A stretch of 64,000 bases of DNA from Bog-950 sp046329535 (GTDB taxonomy: Bacteria > Bacteroidota > Bacteroidia > Chitinophagales > LD1): NCBI GenBank assembly GCA_046329535.1, contig JAXLUN010000001.1, positions 838,694-902,693 of the forward strand, read 5' to 3'. Position 1 is the stretch's first letter, and each line of letters opens with the position of its first letter. This document shows, piece after piece, positions 43,501-51,075 of the stretch. Position numbers and translations under genes: made by a program. The notes below the pieces were generated by a model, which was not told the DNA's origin, searched no databases, and saw only the letters and a list, made by a program, of their open reading frames with translations.

Positions 43501-43625
43501 TGATTAAAATCGGGCATCAATTCGTAGCTGAGATTTTTATAGCCTATAAAACCTAAAAGTGTAAACACGCTGAAAAGAACGATAATCAGCGAGGGGCGGT
43601 TGATTGATATTTCTGTAATATTCAT
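40527..43625 (-). CDS. RND efflux transporter, HAE1-type inner membrane pump
   Basis: 1032 residues and 12 transmembrane helices in two homologous halves with two large periplasmic loops. Signatures: N-terminal MNITEISINRPSLIIVLF, YPGAEPNEVETSVSRKIEDAL, ILVDDAVVVLENIQKHLDKGK, and in the second half ALLGLIMLMGLVVKNAILIVDF. The acidic pair in LLAMSLIIGILVDDAVV is the proton-relay position of HAE1 pumps. It exports lipophilic compounds with the adaptor and TolC encoded immediately upstream. The substrate is unknown; control is presumably by the TetR gene in the operon. Confidence 0.95.
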   Translation of the reverse strand: MNITEISINRPSLIIVLFSVFTLLGFIGYKNLSYELMPDFNQPVVVIKTGYPGAEPNEVETSVSRKIEDALANLEGVDYLVTKSLPNASIIIANLKYGTDLDKTMQDAQRYIDNIRKDLPQDILSPVMSKVSPNDLPIMSISASGNLPATEFYQKMKDDYLPQIQQIKGVAEITMLGGEEREIQVKVNQDKLKIYKISLYQVVEAINRSGLDLPAGKVQTDKEKNSVRLTGKFTTLDDIKNVQIAMPVLGSPVYVKDVANVIDGVKETTSISRYNGKNGIGLLLKKQGDANAVDVSKLVRATFKSIEQQNANSGIKFTIADDSTDNTIAAVNSVVVDLILAVILVSLVMLLFLRSFRNSLIVIVAIPTSLVTAFAVMWLLGYTLNLMTLLAMSLIIGILVDDAVVVLENIQKHLDKGKEKRTAALDGRMEIGFAALSITLVDVVVFLPILFLQVFVADMLKQFSVVVVTSTLTSLLVGFTLTPWLASRIGTKENLQPTNFFNRFLLWFEHQLEAFTNWYGRQLEWVLSHKLIFTGIVLLLFVMTLGIMKQGIIGKELISTGDQGKFRMSLEFDKSTSIQQNNVVAQKIETYIIQQPEVATVFSNVGGPSTGIGSLGVGLANKTEFTIQLKPKKELKNVPTEQFMRKLREELKGRFPGINYSMAALGLIPRSAPIEITLSGSNLALVMQVGNELKSVIEKTPGSDNVRLSVEQGSPEYKIIPDKDKMQRLGLTTAYVGINLRTAFTGNDDATLTENGTEYPVRIWFDEFKRQNFEDVQRLSIVNPMGLPVEVSQFATVEQDNSPSLLERKDRQPAVTLTADALGRPSGTVADDVVSYLSKNPLPEGIQMTWGSDIKRQNDSFGALGSVLLISFLLIYLIMVALYDSFVYPFVVLFSIPVAAIGAFLALNLSLNNLSLFALLGLIMLMGLVVKNAILIVDFTNQLKAEGQHFKEALILAGKGRMRPILMTTLSMVIGMLPIAMATGTAAEWKNGLAWVIIGGLLSSLILTVFLVPMVYYLVDTAKEKLTARKTN

Positions 43626-43637
43626 AATTCACTGATT

Positions 43638-44708
43638 TTACTTAACGGATACATTTGCACCGTCAAAAAGATTTATCAAACCATTCGTCACAATTACATC
43701 CCCTACAACTAATCCGTTTGACACAACAGCTTTATTCTGAATTTTTTTAGAAACAGTGATGTTTTGCAAAACAGATTTACCGTCTTTTATCAGGTAAACC
43801 TGTGGTTGGGTATCAGTGCCAACAATAGCTGAGGCAGGAATAATAATGCCTTTTTCCTGGCTGCTATTTTTCAAATTTACTTTACCAAACATTCCGGATT
43901 TTATCTTCAAATCGGATGTGTTGTTCAAGCTAAACTGTACAGGAAAACTACTCCCCATATTGGCTTTACTACCTATCATGGTTGCTTTCCCCTCTAATGG
44001 AATTGCAGGAAACGCATCTGAGACAATTGGATAAGTATGATTTAACTGAAATCCACTTAAATCATTTTCGGAAACATTTATCGTGAATTTTAATTGGGAA
44101 ATATCCGTGATTTGAAGTAGTGGCACGCCCGGTGCCGCAAATGCACCCTCTTCAGTGAGTTTAGCAGTTACAATTCCGTTAAATGGAGCTTTGATAGTTG
44201 TCTTACTTATTTGCTCAAGCAAAGTTGTTCGCTGCACATTAGCAGATTTTAAACCTAACGCTGCTTTCTCCAATTGAATACCCTGAACGGCATCTGCATT
44301 GGCTAACACGGTATAGCGATTCACATCAGCTTCCAGCCCTTCAATTTGCACTTCAGTGGTTTGCAGTTGCAATTTCAACAAGGAATTATCTAACTGAATT
44401 AGTGATTGACCTTTGCTTACATAGCTTCCAACATCTACTAATACATTATTGATTTTCCCTTGTGATTCAGCACTTACTTTAGTTTCCTTATTAGGTTCAA
44501 ATAAGCCCGGATATGAATATTCGGCATTTACATTTTCCAATTGCAGAGTTTCGGACTGCACATGTATGACTTGCGTTTTATCATATTGATAAACTTTCTG
44601 CTGAGTTGTTTCTTTGTTGCTTTTAAGGCGAAATACCACAACGGCAATTATTACTAACGGTATGATGATGTATAAAGCCTTTTTTAAAATGGACGATTTT
44701 GTATTCAT
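43638..44708 (-). CDS. RND pump periplasmic adaptor (membrane fusion protein)
   Basis: 356 residues with one N-terminal membrane anchor (ALYIIIPLVIIAVVVFRL). The order is barrel-sandwich hybrid (KVSAESQGKINNVLVDVGSYVSKGQSLIQLDNS), alpha-hairpin (about 115-160), second lipoyl half (KAPFNGIVTAKLTEEGAFAAPGVPLLQI) and beta-barrel. It bridges the pump at 40527-43625 (12 bp downstream) and the TolC protein (8 bp upstream). Confidence 0.93.
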   Translation of the reverse strand: MNTKSSILKKALYIIIPLVIIAVVVFRLKSNKETTQQKVYQYDKTQVIHVQSETLQLENVNAEYSYPGLFEPNKETKVSAESQGKINNVLVDVGSYVSKGQSLIQLDNSLLKLQLQTTEVQIEGLEADVNRYTVLANADAVQGIQLEKAALGLKSANVQRTTLLEQISKTTIKAPFNGIVTAKLTEEGAFAAPGVPLLQITDISQLKFTINVSENDLSGFQLNHTYPIVSDAFPAIPLEGKATMIGSKANMGSSFPVQFSLNNTSDLKIKSGMFGKVNLKNSSQEKGIIIPASAIVGTDTQPQVYLIKDGKSVLQNITVSKKIQNKAVVSNGLVVGDVIVTNGLINLFDGANVSVK

Positions 44709-44716
44709 TGGTGATA

Positions 44717-46042
44717 CTATTTAGTTGTTGAAATATTGCCGGTTAATTTTTTTAGTTCTAAATCTGCTTTCAGGTAATCAATTACTGCGGTGAGATAAGT
44801 TTGCTGTGCTTCACGTAAGGTATTATCTGCCAGCAGAACATCGGTTAAACCTGCTGTGCCTTGTTTCTGCTGGATACCGGTTTGCTCATAAATAGTTTGA
44901 GCAAGTTTTATTTGTTCTGAAGTTGTTTCTACTGATTTTTGAGCAATCGCTCTTTGCAGTTTGGCATTCTGAATCTGCATTGTGTTTTGTTCCGTAAGTA
45001 AGCTCAATTGTAAATCGCTGTTTTGCAGTTCTAATTTTTTCTGCTTTATTTTTCGTAGTGTAATTGTTCCGTTAAACAGTGGGTAGCTAAATTGTATGCC
45101 TGCAAAGCCGATGGGATAGAATTTTATAAAATCATTTGGTTGCTTGTCATAACCTAAACCGGTTGTTCCATAAGTTCCGAACAACGATAACGAAGGCAGT
45201 CTTGAATATTTTAAAGAGCTTAGCTCACTTGATAACAGACGGTATTGTGTTTTTGCCAAACGAATATCTGTTGTTGATGAACTTGTGTATTCATTTGTAT
45301 TTTGATACTGAATAGTGTAGTCAATCTGAATATTTCGTTCGAGGGTAATTCCCATTGCAAATTTCAAAGCATTTAATACTTGCTCATATTTGCTGCTGAT
45401 ACTTTCTTTTTGCGTTTCTAATTTTGTTTGCTGCAATTGCGCTTTACTCACATCTGTTCCTTTTGCCAATAGTTGCTCATTGAGCAGCTTCATATTCTTT
45501 AGCAATCGCATGGAATTCGAAAGATTACTGTCAATGAAAACTAACTGATGATGTATGATTTGTGCATTGTAATACAGGTTGGAGATTTCGAAAAATACCT
45601 GCTCTTCCGTTTTTTGATATTGGAGTGCTGTAAGTTCGGAGGCTATTTTGGTAGATTGAATGGCACCATAAACTTGTGGATTATACAGAGGCATGGATAG
45701 CTGCAAGTTTGCATTGATATTATGCGGAACGCCAAACTGTGCTTCCTTAAATTGACCATCAGGACCACCAAAAATTGATAACGGCATTAGCTGGTAGGGA
45801 AGATTGGTGAAATATTTATACTCAGCATTGACTGTCACCTTCGGAATTAAATTAGCCTTTGCCTCCTTCTGCTTTTGAGCACTGATAGAAATATTGTTTC
45901 TGCTCATTTGCAAGTTCCTGTTGTAAACCTGAGCAGTATCAATGCACTGCTGCAATGACCATACTTGAGCATTTGCAGATTGAAAGCCTATTACTGCAAC
46001 TAAGAGAACAAGGTAATGTTTGTGAATGCTTACTAACTTCAT
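44717..46042 (-). CDS. TolC-family outer membrane efflux protein
   Basis: 441 residues, signal peptide (HYLVLLVAVIGFQSANAQ), then two OEP repeats rich in long helices: WSLQQCIDTAQVYNRNLQMSRNNI and AKLQRAIAQKSVETTSEQIKLAQTIYEQTGIQQKQGTAGLTDVLLADNTL. These form the trimeric periplasmic tunnel and outer membrane barrel for the adjacent RND pump. It is 13 bp after the cupin gene. Confidence 0.93.
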   Translation of the reverse strand: MKLVSIHKHYLVLLVAVIGFQSANAQVWSLQQCIDTAQVYNRNLQMSRNNISISAQKQKEAKANLIPKVTVNAEYKYFTNLPYQLMPLSIFGGPDGQFKEAQFGVPHNINANLQLSMPLYNPQVYGAIQSTKIASELTALQYQKTEEQVFFEISNLYYNAQIIHHQLVFIDSNLSNSMRLLKNMKLLNEQLLAKGTDVSKAQLQQTKLETQKESISSKYEQVLNALKFAMGITLERNIQIDYTIQYQNTNEYTSSSTTDIRLAKTQYRLLSSELSSLKYSRLPSLSLFGTYGTTGLGYDKQPNDFIKFYPIGFAGIQFSYPLFNGTITLRKIKQKKLELQNSDLQLSLLTEQNTMQIQNAKLQRAIAQKSVETTSEQIKLAQTIYEQTGIQQKQGTAGLTDVLLADNTLREAQQTYLTAVIDYLKADLELKKLTGNISTTK

Positions 46043-46055
46043 TGGGCAAATTTTT

Positions 46056-46343
46056 TTATTTGATGAGTATTAATTGACTGTCTGCAAGCCCAGCTATCCA
46101 ATGCTTTACCATCGGTTCAATATTTACATAATCACCGGGCATTAGTGTTTCTTTTATTCCTTTTTCATTTTCAAAGAGGGCTTTGCCATCCATGCAAATC
46201 AGAAGTGCCGGAACCTTTGTAAGATGTTCCTTTAATAGTTCTCCTTGAAAAATTTGAAGAGCAGTTGCATTGCCCTGTTCACTTTTAAAAAGAGGAACTG
46301 CGGAGACTGGTTTTACCTGGGTATGTAATTCTTTAATATTCAT
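46056..46343 (-). CDS. Small cupin-domain protein
   Basis: 95 residues forming one short cupin barrel: TKVPALLICMDGKALFENEKGIKETLMPGDYVNIEPMVKHWIAGLADSQLILIK. The second cupin motif (LMPGDYVNIEPMVKHW) is recognisable; the metal histidines of the first motif are not all present, so it may be a binding or sensor cupin rather than an enzyme. No signal peptide. It sits between the DUF3365 gene (5 bp) and tolC (13 bp). Confidence 0.75.
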   Translation of the reverse strand: MNIKELHTQVKPVSAVPLFKSEQGNATALQIFQGELLKEHLTKVPALLICMDGKALFENEKGIKETLMPGDYVNIEPMVKHWIAGLADSQLILIK

Positions 46344-46348
46344 ATTGT

Positions 46349-46981
46349 CTAATTTAATTTCCTGTCCATCTCAATCACCCAAAGCCCTCTTAATTCATTG
46401 TCTGCATAGCCTGTTGCTTTATCGGCAGGATACAGCTTATTTATTTTTTGAAGCGTTGCAGCCTTGATATTTACTTCTGCTTTACCATGACATTGCAAGC
46501 ACATTTGGTTAGTCACTATTGGATAAAAACCAACCATCTTGCCCTCAATGTCATTCATTTTAGCTTCGGGTTGTTCCCCTTCCGCCATTCTATCTTTCAG
46601 CACTTGAATGTATGCCAGTTCGATTTCGTTGGCTTGATTACCGGCATTCCTCGGCTTGTCCGATACTCTTTTAATACGGGCACTTAGAGCATGAGCCATA
46701 CTATCTGTAAGTGTTATTGCGTTTGTATTACAAAATGCCAAAGCATATTCTGTTCCACCTTTGTTTATAGCACCCATCAGATTTTTTGCCAAAACCGCTT
46801 GCGTTTCGGTTGCAATGCTTTTCCCCAGCGCCTGGTAATCGGTTACCGGCTTTACAGTATCTCCCTGGCCACCTTGTAAGCTCGCATCTTCATTACTAGT
46901 TTGCTTTTTAGTATTGGCGTTGTTGCAACTATGAAGCAATACCGCAACCAGAATTGATATGATTACCTGTTTTATATTCAT
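46349..46981 (-). CDS. DUF3365 heme-c lipoprotein
   Basis: 210 residues. Lipobox LHSC (Cys19) and a low-complexity linker precede a DUF3365/Tll0287-like PAS-type domain with a single heme motif MCLQCHG near residue 162 and the terminal ADNELRGLWVIEMDR. Related domains are proposed redox or gas sensors, or cytochromes. It overlaps the preceding gene by 4 bp and lies 5 bp before the cupin gene. Its presence beside an efflux pump and a ferritin-like protein suggests a role in envelope redox stress, which is inference. Confidence 0.85.
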   Translation of the reverse strand: MNIKQVIISILVAVLLHSCNNANTKKQTSNEDASLQGGQGDTVKPVTDYQALGKSIATETQAVLAKNLMGAINKGGTEYALAFCNTNAITLTDSMAHALSARIKRVSDKPRNAGNQANEIELAYIQVLKDRMAEGEQPEAKMNDIEGKMVGFYPIVTNQMCLQCHGKAEVNIKAATLQKINKLYPADKATGYADNELRGLWVIEMDRKLN

Positions 46982-47439
46982 TGGAAATACTGATTGAAAG
47001 TTTTAAAGGAATGTTGAAGGGGTTGAAACAGTGCTTCACCTTCGGTTTCATTTTTTGATTTAGCAAGTTTATTAACCAAATCAATGTAAGGTAGCAGCCA
47101 CTTGTGCAGTTCATCATGAGCCTTGCCTTTCATAGTGCAATTAGAGGTAAGCAATCCGATGTTTTGTTTTAACTTTTCAACTAATGATGTATAGTCGCTA
47201 AGTTCAGACTTTTTGAACCCTGCAACATCCTTTTCCATGTTGCGGATATGAACCATCATATTTTCGTCCACCTTCCACTTTTTGCCTTTGTTTAGGTTAA
47301 TTGTTTCGGTGGTTTGATGGCGGTGATTTTCTTGATGGGTTGCAGCTTCAGTTTGCGTTTTTGACTTTCCGTTAGAAGCGTTACCATTAATAAACAGAAA
47401 CATACTGACCGCTATGAGTGAAATTGCTATCCGTTTCAT
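46978..47439 (-). CDS. Periplasmic helical protein with a CTM..AHDELHKWL motif (hypothetical)
   Basis: 153 residues with signal peptide (ISLIAVSMFLFINGNA), a His-rich linker (HQENHRHQTTE), and a helical domain VHIRNMEKDVAGFKKSEL..LVEKLKQNIGLLTSNCTMKGKAHDELHKWL. I recall proteins with this Cys/Met/His-containing helix beside metal or efflux genes in Bacteroidota, but no function is known to me. The Cys, Met and His residues could bind copper. It overlaps the genes on both sides by 4 bp. Confidence 0.65.
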   Translation of the reverse strand: MKRIAISLIAVSMFLFINGNASNGKSKTQTEAATHQENHRHQTTETINLNKGKKWKVDENMMVHIRNMEKDVAGFKKSELSDYTSLVEKLKQNIGLLTSNCTMKGKAHDELHKWLLPYIDLVNKLAKSKNETEGEALFQPLQHSFKTFNQYFQ

Positions 47440-47825
47440 AATTTCTTTTTTGTGATGGTGAAATAAGCAAGAGCAGCAAAGACAAGTGTTACTATAATTC
47501 TAAAAACCATAGCACCGATTGTTTTGGTCTCATAAATTCCACCTGAGTTTGCGTGAATTAGAAGCCCTATAAAAGCAGCCATGAGGATTATAATTGAAAT
47601 GCCTAAAAGAGGAGCAGTCCATTTTTTTACTGCCACAAAACCATATGCAGCAAAAAGATAAATAATACTACTGATGAAATTGGACCACACAACAAACAGC
47701 ACATAATCACCTTCTTTAGCTCTTACACCAAACAAATCAAATATCACAGATGTGCTTAGGAATAAAGTGAGCAAACCAAATCCGGTTAAGATTGCGGCTA
47801 AAATGTATGGAAGGATTTTTTTCAT
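47436..47825 (-). CDS. Four-helix integral membrane protein (hypothetical)
   Basis: 129 residues with four hydrophobic segments (ILPYILAAILTGFGLLTLFL, LFVVWSNFISSIIYLFAAYGFVAV, LLGISIIILMAAFIGLLIHA, VFRIIVTLVFAALAYFTI). No motif that I recognise. It overlaps the following gene by 4 bp, so it is translated with the efflux operon. Confidence 0.65.
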   Translation of the reverse strand: MKKILPYILAAILTGFGLLTLFLSTSVIFDLFGVRAKEGDYVLFVVWSNFISSIIYLFAAYGFVAVKKWTAPLLGISIIILMAAFIGLLIHANSGGIYETKTIGAMVFRIIVTLVFAALAYFTITKKKL

Positions 47826-47847
47826 TACTGGTTATTTATGCTCGTTA

Positions 47848-48486
47848 TTACCACGAACCGGTTTCCTTAGGACTGTTTATGATTGCATCCAATTCAGTTT
47901 GAGATATAAACTTGGCAGTATAGTTTGCTCCTGAACTGATTATTTGGCTATAAAATGAACGCATATGGTTTCTGCTGCCTTTAGTCAGATTTTGATAAAC
48001 AAATGTTATATCTTGATTATCCACTTTTGAAATCCAATTGTTTAAATCATAGATATCCAAGTCTTCAATGGTAGCACCAACTTCGTAACCATCTATAAGC
48101 GTTGCATTTCCCTGTGCTACCAATTGTGTATATAGCTCTTGTAATGTAGTGTCATTAAAAACACCGACAGCGTTGGTTCCAACAGGGTCGGTTATCTCGT
48201 ATTTATTTAGCAGTGTCAATACCGCATTTGTATGACTTTGTTCGCTATTCGCAATATTTGTAAAAATGTTTATGTTCCATTTGCCGTATAATGTAATATA
48301 TACATCGTGGGCCAATTTCTCTTCCTCTCTCATCCATTTCAAACTCAATATTTCGTCAGCAGTGAGTGGTTCTTTAGGAAAAGCGTTTATCTGAGAAGTG
48401 ATGTCGCTATGTGAGGCGGCTTTATCTTTTTTGCAACTTGGAATTGCTGTAGCAATAGCAATTAAGATAACTATTATTTTATTCAT
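47848..48486 (-). CDS. DUF2202 ferritin-like lipoprotein
   Basis: 212 residues with lipobox IPSC (Cys17). The DUF2202 core is plain: LKWMREEEKLAHDVYITLYGKW, NIANSEQSHTNAVLTLLNKYEI, DIYDLNNWISKVDNQDITFVYQNLTKGSRNHMRSF. E-x-x-A-H-D and S-E-Q-S-H-T supply the carboxylate and histidine ligands of a four-helix ferritin-like di-metal site. It probably binds or oxidises metal in the periplasm. It lies 3 bp after the TetR gene. Confidence 0.85.
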   Translation of the reverse strand: MNKIIVILIAIATAIPSCKKDKAASHSDITSQINAFPKEPLTADEILSLKWMREEEKLAHDVYITLYGKWNINIFTNIANSEQSHTNAVLTLLNKYEITDPVGTNAVGVFNDTTLQELYTQLVAQGNATLIDGYEVGATIEDLDIYDLNNWISKVDNQDITFVYQNLTKGSRNHMRSFYSQIISSGANYTAKFISQTELDAIINSPKETGSW

Positions 48487-48489
48487 GAT

Positions 48490-49077
48490 TTACTTATATT
48501 TTATAAGCCTTAAAACCGATTGTATCATATTGTCTCCGTTCCTGTTTATGTCAAATTGAAAGTTTGCAACCCTCCATTTGAACATTTGTAATCGGAAAGT
48601 TCCCATCACGATATGCATTAACTCATCGGAAGTTATTGCATTTGTAAAAACTTTCTTTTGTTGTCCTTCCAAAATAATAGGCATTAAGTGTTTTACTTTT
48701 ACACCCATTATTTTTGATATTGTTTCATTTATGCGTTGGCTTTCTTCCATTAGCCCGTCAGAAAATACGGCAACTACAAAGTGGGGGTTCTTTTCAAAGA
48801 ATGAAAACTGATTTTGAAAGAGAGTTGTAAATTTCTCTTCAGGCGATTGCTCTTTAGAAATTGCATTAGTATACCGTTCATCCATACTTAAAGCAAGATA
48901 TTCGAGTAAGGCAATAATTATTTCTTCCTTACTGGTAAAGTGCCTGTAAATGGCACTTTCAGAAAACTTCATTTCTTTAGCAAGGTTCTTAATTGTTAAA
49001 CCACCTACACCCGAAGCCGTTAATATTTTACCTGCCGCTTCGATTATTTCTAACTGTCTGTCTTTTAATTGTATCAT
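48490..49077 (-). CDS. TetR/AcrR-family regulator
   Basis: 195 residues. The N-terminal TetR helix-turn-helix (about 10-55: RQLEIIEAAGKILTASGVGGLTIKNLAKEMKFSESAIYRHFTSKEEIIIALLEYL) is followed by an all-helical ligand domain. It sits as the third gene of the 12-gene efflux operon. The 17-bp palindrome in the promoter spacer at 50285-50301 is the likely operator, implying autorepression and induction by a pump substrate. Confidence 0.93.
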   Translation of the reverse strand: MIQLKDRQLEIIEAAGKILTASGVGGLTIKNLAKEMKFSESAIYRHFTSKEEIIIALLEYLALSMDERYTNAISKEQSPEEKFTTLFQNQFSFFEKNPHFVVAVFSDGLMEESQRINETISKIMGVKVKHLMPIILEGQQKKVFTNAITSDELMHIVMGTFRLQMFKWRVANFQFDINRNGDNMIQSVLRLIKYK

Positions 49078-49081
49078 AGTC

Positions 49082-49819
49082 TTACAAATCTCCTTTTTCG
49101 CCTTCTAGCCAACGTTGCATCATCACTCTCTCAGCTGGAGTTTGTTTAAAAGGTACCGCACCAGCCATTAAATTCAGAAACCTATCCCAAAGATTATCCT
49201 TAGTGTTTGCTTCTTTTTCTATTGCATCCATTGCCGCTAAATACTCCTTCTCATATTTAACTGCCTCCATAAGTGAAAAACTCCGCGGAACATTTTTTAG
49301 GATATTCTTTGTTAAAGCATCCTGTTCTTCTTTATTAAAATGTTCCATCATTTTCAACTGTATAAATGATGAATTGCTTACCCCCTTAATAATGTATAGG
49401 TTTGATTTAATGATATACCAGATGTTCCACCAATCATTATAATTACCATTACTAAAATAACTCTCATCAAAATTTTCCATGGATAAAAACACCTCTTCGA
49501 CAGTGGTTAATGAACTTTGAAGAGAATCCCAGTGTATGGACATAGTATCATTGCTTTCTCCGGTTAATACAGAATACGCCTGATTTAATACTTTTTCAAC
49601 ATCCGCAATATTGGATTTGAGAAGCAAGGTTTTGCTGTTATACGCCTCTTGTGCCGACTCTGAGCCGTAAGTTTCGATATATTTTGTGGCTACATCCAAA
49701 TTAGTCAGCACTCTTTTTTTTACTGAACTTAACTCCTGCCAGTTCTCTGAAATTGCATCAACTAAGTGCCTAAGTTTGATTGCATCTCGCAATTTTTGAT
49801 TTATTTCTTGGGTTACCAT
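49082..49819 (-). CDS. Helical cytoplasmic protein (hypothetical)
   Basis: 245 residues, no signal or membrane segment, predicted nearly all alpha-helical with repeated heptad-like runs (LRDAIKLRHLVDAISENWQELSSVKKRVLTNLDVA, SLQSSLTTVEEVFLSMENF). The C-terminus is Trp/Arg-rich (VMMQRWLEGEKGDL). I do not recognise a family. It is the second gene of the operon, 10 bp after the small membrane protein and 4 bp before tetR. Confidence 0.6.
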   Translation of the reverse strand: MVTQEINQKLRDAIKLRHLVDAISENWQELSSVKKRVLTNLDVATKYIETYGSESAQEAYNSKTLLLKSNIADVEKVLNQAYSVLTGESNDTMSIHWDSLQSSLTTVEEVFLSMENFDESYFSNGNYNDWWNIWYIIKSNLYIIKGVSNSSFIQLKMMEHFNKEEQDALTKNILKNVPRSFSLMEAVKYEKEYLAAMDAIEKEANTKDNLWDRFLNLMAGAVPFKQTPAERVMMQRWLEGEKGDL

Positions 49820-49829
49820 AACTATCTAT

Positions 49830-50240
49830 TTATTGATTGTTTATTTTCATTTTAAAGAAAGCAATGCCTAACCAAATTACAGAAGCGGTCATTGCAATGG
49901 CTCCTATTAATACTAAGGCAGGAGGCAATCCAAAATATACTTCGGTTAGGATTCCAATTGGCATTAACAAACCGGTAAGAGCTAACCATGAAATAGCTTT
50001 CGCATTTTGGAGTTTATCGCTGAAATGAATTAGAAGATAGCCAATCAAAATATTAAGAAATGCAAACAGGTTGCCGTGAACGTGAGCCAGTCTGGTTTCA
50101 AAATGTTTACCTATGCTGTAAGAGTTTGCCCATTCTTCCTTGCCCGGAGCGAAGTCGCGCAAGTAAATTAACAGAAATCCGTAAGCCATGAAAAACCCCA
50201 TTGTCAGGAAGCCTATTGCGATGTTGTTTTTGCCGTTCAT
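49830..50240 (-). CDS. Small membrane protein with an HVHGN motif
   Basis: 136 residues with four helices. Between the first two lies RLAHVHGNLFAFLNILIGYLL; H-x-H-G-N near a helix start is reminiscent of heme-binding motifs in heme-copper-oxidase relatives. The remaining helices (AISWLALTGLLMPIGILTEVYF, ALVLIGAIAMTASVIWLGIAFF) carry no ligands. As promoter-proximal gene of the efflux operon it may be a heme- or quinone-linked accessory protein; the function is unknown. Confidence 0.7.
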   Translation of the reverse strand: MNGKNNIAIGFLTMGFFMAYGFLLIYLRDFAPGKEEWANSYSIGKHFETRLAHVHGNLFAFLNILIGYLLIHFSDKLQNAKAISWLALTGLLMPIGILTEVYFGLPPALVLIGAIAMTASVIWLGIAFFKMKINNQ

Positions 50241-50276
50241 TTAGTTTGCATTTAGAGGTAAGTGAATATTCGCTCA

Positions 50277-50308
50277 CAAAGATATGCGAATTTAATTTGC
50301 ACTCGCAA
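50277..50308 (-). promoter_or_regulatory. Promoter of the 12-gene efflux operon
   Basis: On the minus strand TATCTTTG (50277-50284) is a perfect TAnnTTTG -7 box and TTG (50306-50308) lies 21 bp upstream. The predicted start site is about 50270, 30 bp before the first start codon. Confidence 0.7.
50285..50301. promoter_or_regulatory. Candidate TetR operator in the promoter spacer
   Basis: TGCGAATTTAATTTGCA is a 17-bp dyad with a single mismatched pair, filling the gap between the -33 and -7 elements. GTGA-N8-TCAC at about 50262-50277 is a second, weaker dyad beside it. The position is ideal for repression by the TetR protein of the operon. Confidence 0.6.
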
Positions 50309-50405
50309 GACCTTTTTAGATTAATTGGCAATTTATGACAAACATCATCATTTTTAGTAGAGCTAGATTGACGTTCAATAGCTAGGTTTTGATCTCGAGG
50401 TAATT

Positions 50406-50659
50406 ATGGGCCCCCGGTTTACCTGTTATATCGATTACCCGCAAAGCTTACAAGACAGGAAGGCTGCCTGGTGGATGACTTATACATCTTACCGGAAAGT
50501 AGCCGGGTTTAATCCTGAATCGACTCTGCTATCAAAAAGCAAAATCAAATAATAATAGGAGCGGAGGCCACTTTGTGGACAGAATACGTAACTGACGAAG
50601 CTCAAATATGGCATCAGTTAATGCCCCGGCTAAAGGCATTTTCAAATGCACTTAAATAA
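50406..50659 (+). pseudogene. C-terminal fragment of a GH20 beta-N-acetylhexosaminidase
   Basis: One frame from 50406 reads YIDYPQS..KAAWWMTYTSYRKVAGFNPES, then stops; one frame over it continues IIIGAEATLWTEYVTDEAQIW and MPRLKAFSNALK to a TAA at 50659. GGEA-T-LW-TE-Y and the W-W segment are hallmarks of the C-terminal half of GH20 hexosaminidases. A frameshift and the absence of the remaining roughly 400 residues show it is a remnant. Confidence 0.65.
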
Positions 50660-50709
50660 GTTTATTGAAAGAGTCAGGTAATAGATATAGCAGACAAAGT
50701 ATTGGAAAA

Positions 50710-51028
50710 TTACAAATTCATGACTGAAATAAATTTAATACTTGTTTGTGAATCTCTGATTTGCAATTCTAAGCTACGATAGTAATTATCTGCCGGGTTT
50801 CTATTTTCCTCAGACAATTGTGATGATGTTGTGTGTTCAACTAGTTGCATAACCTTTCTCTCTGTGTCTTCATTCAGAGGCATTCACTCTCATACTATTA
50901 TTATACTTGTGTAGATTCAAGCGCAGTATTTGTAAACGGGTTTTCTCATCTTCAAAGTAGATAGACAGAAGCTCTAGTGGCAAGTTTGTGTTTGTGTGTG
51001 TGTCCAATCTTTTGAACCTTGGATTCAT
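50710..51028 (-). pseudogene. Frameshifted small gene of the recombinase module
   Basis: From ATG 51028 the minus strand reads MNPRFKRLD..LPLELLSIYFEDEKTRLQILRLNLHKYNN and stops at 50870. Overlapping in the next frame, NEDTERKVMQLVEHTTSS..NYYRSLELQIRDSQ runs on to a TAA at 50710. Together they would make a helical protein of about 105 residues broken by one indel. No family recognised. A sequencing error could also explain it. Confidence 0.45.
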
Positions 51029-51075
51029 TCATAGAGAAGTGTTTCTAGTTTATCTTCGTTGGAAGCGGGATGTCC

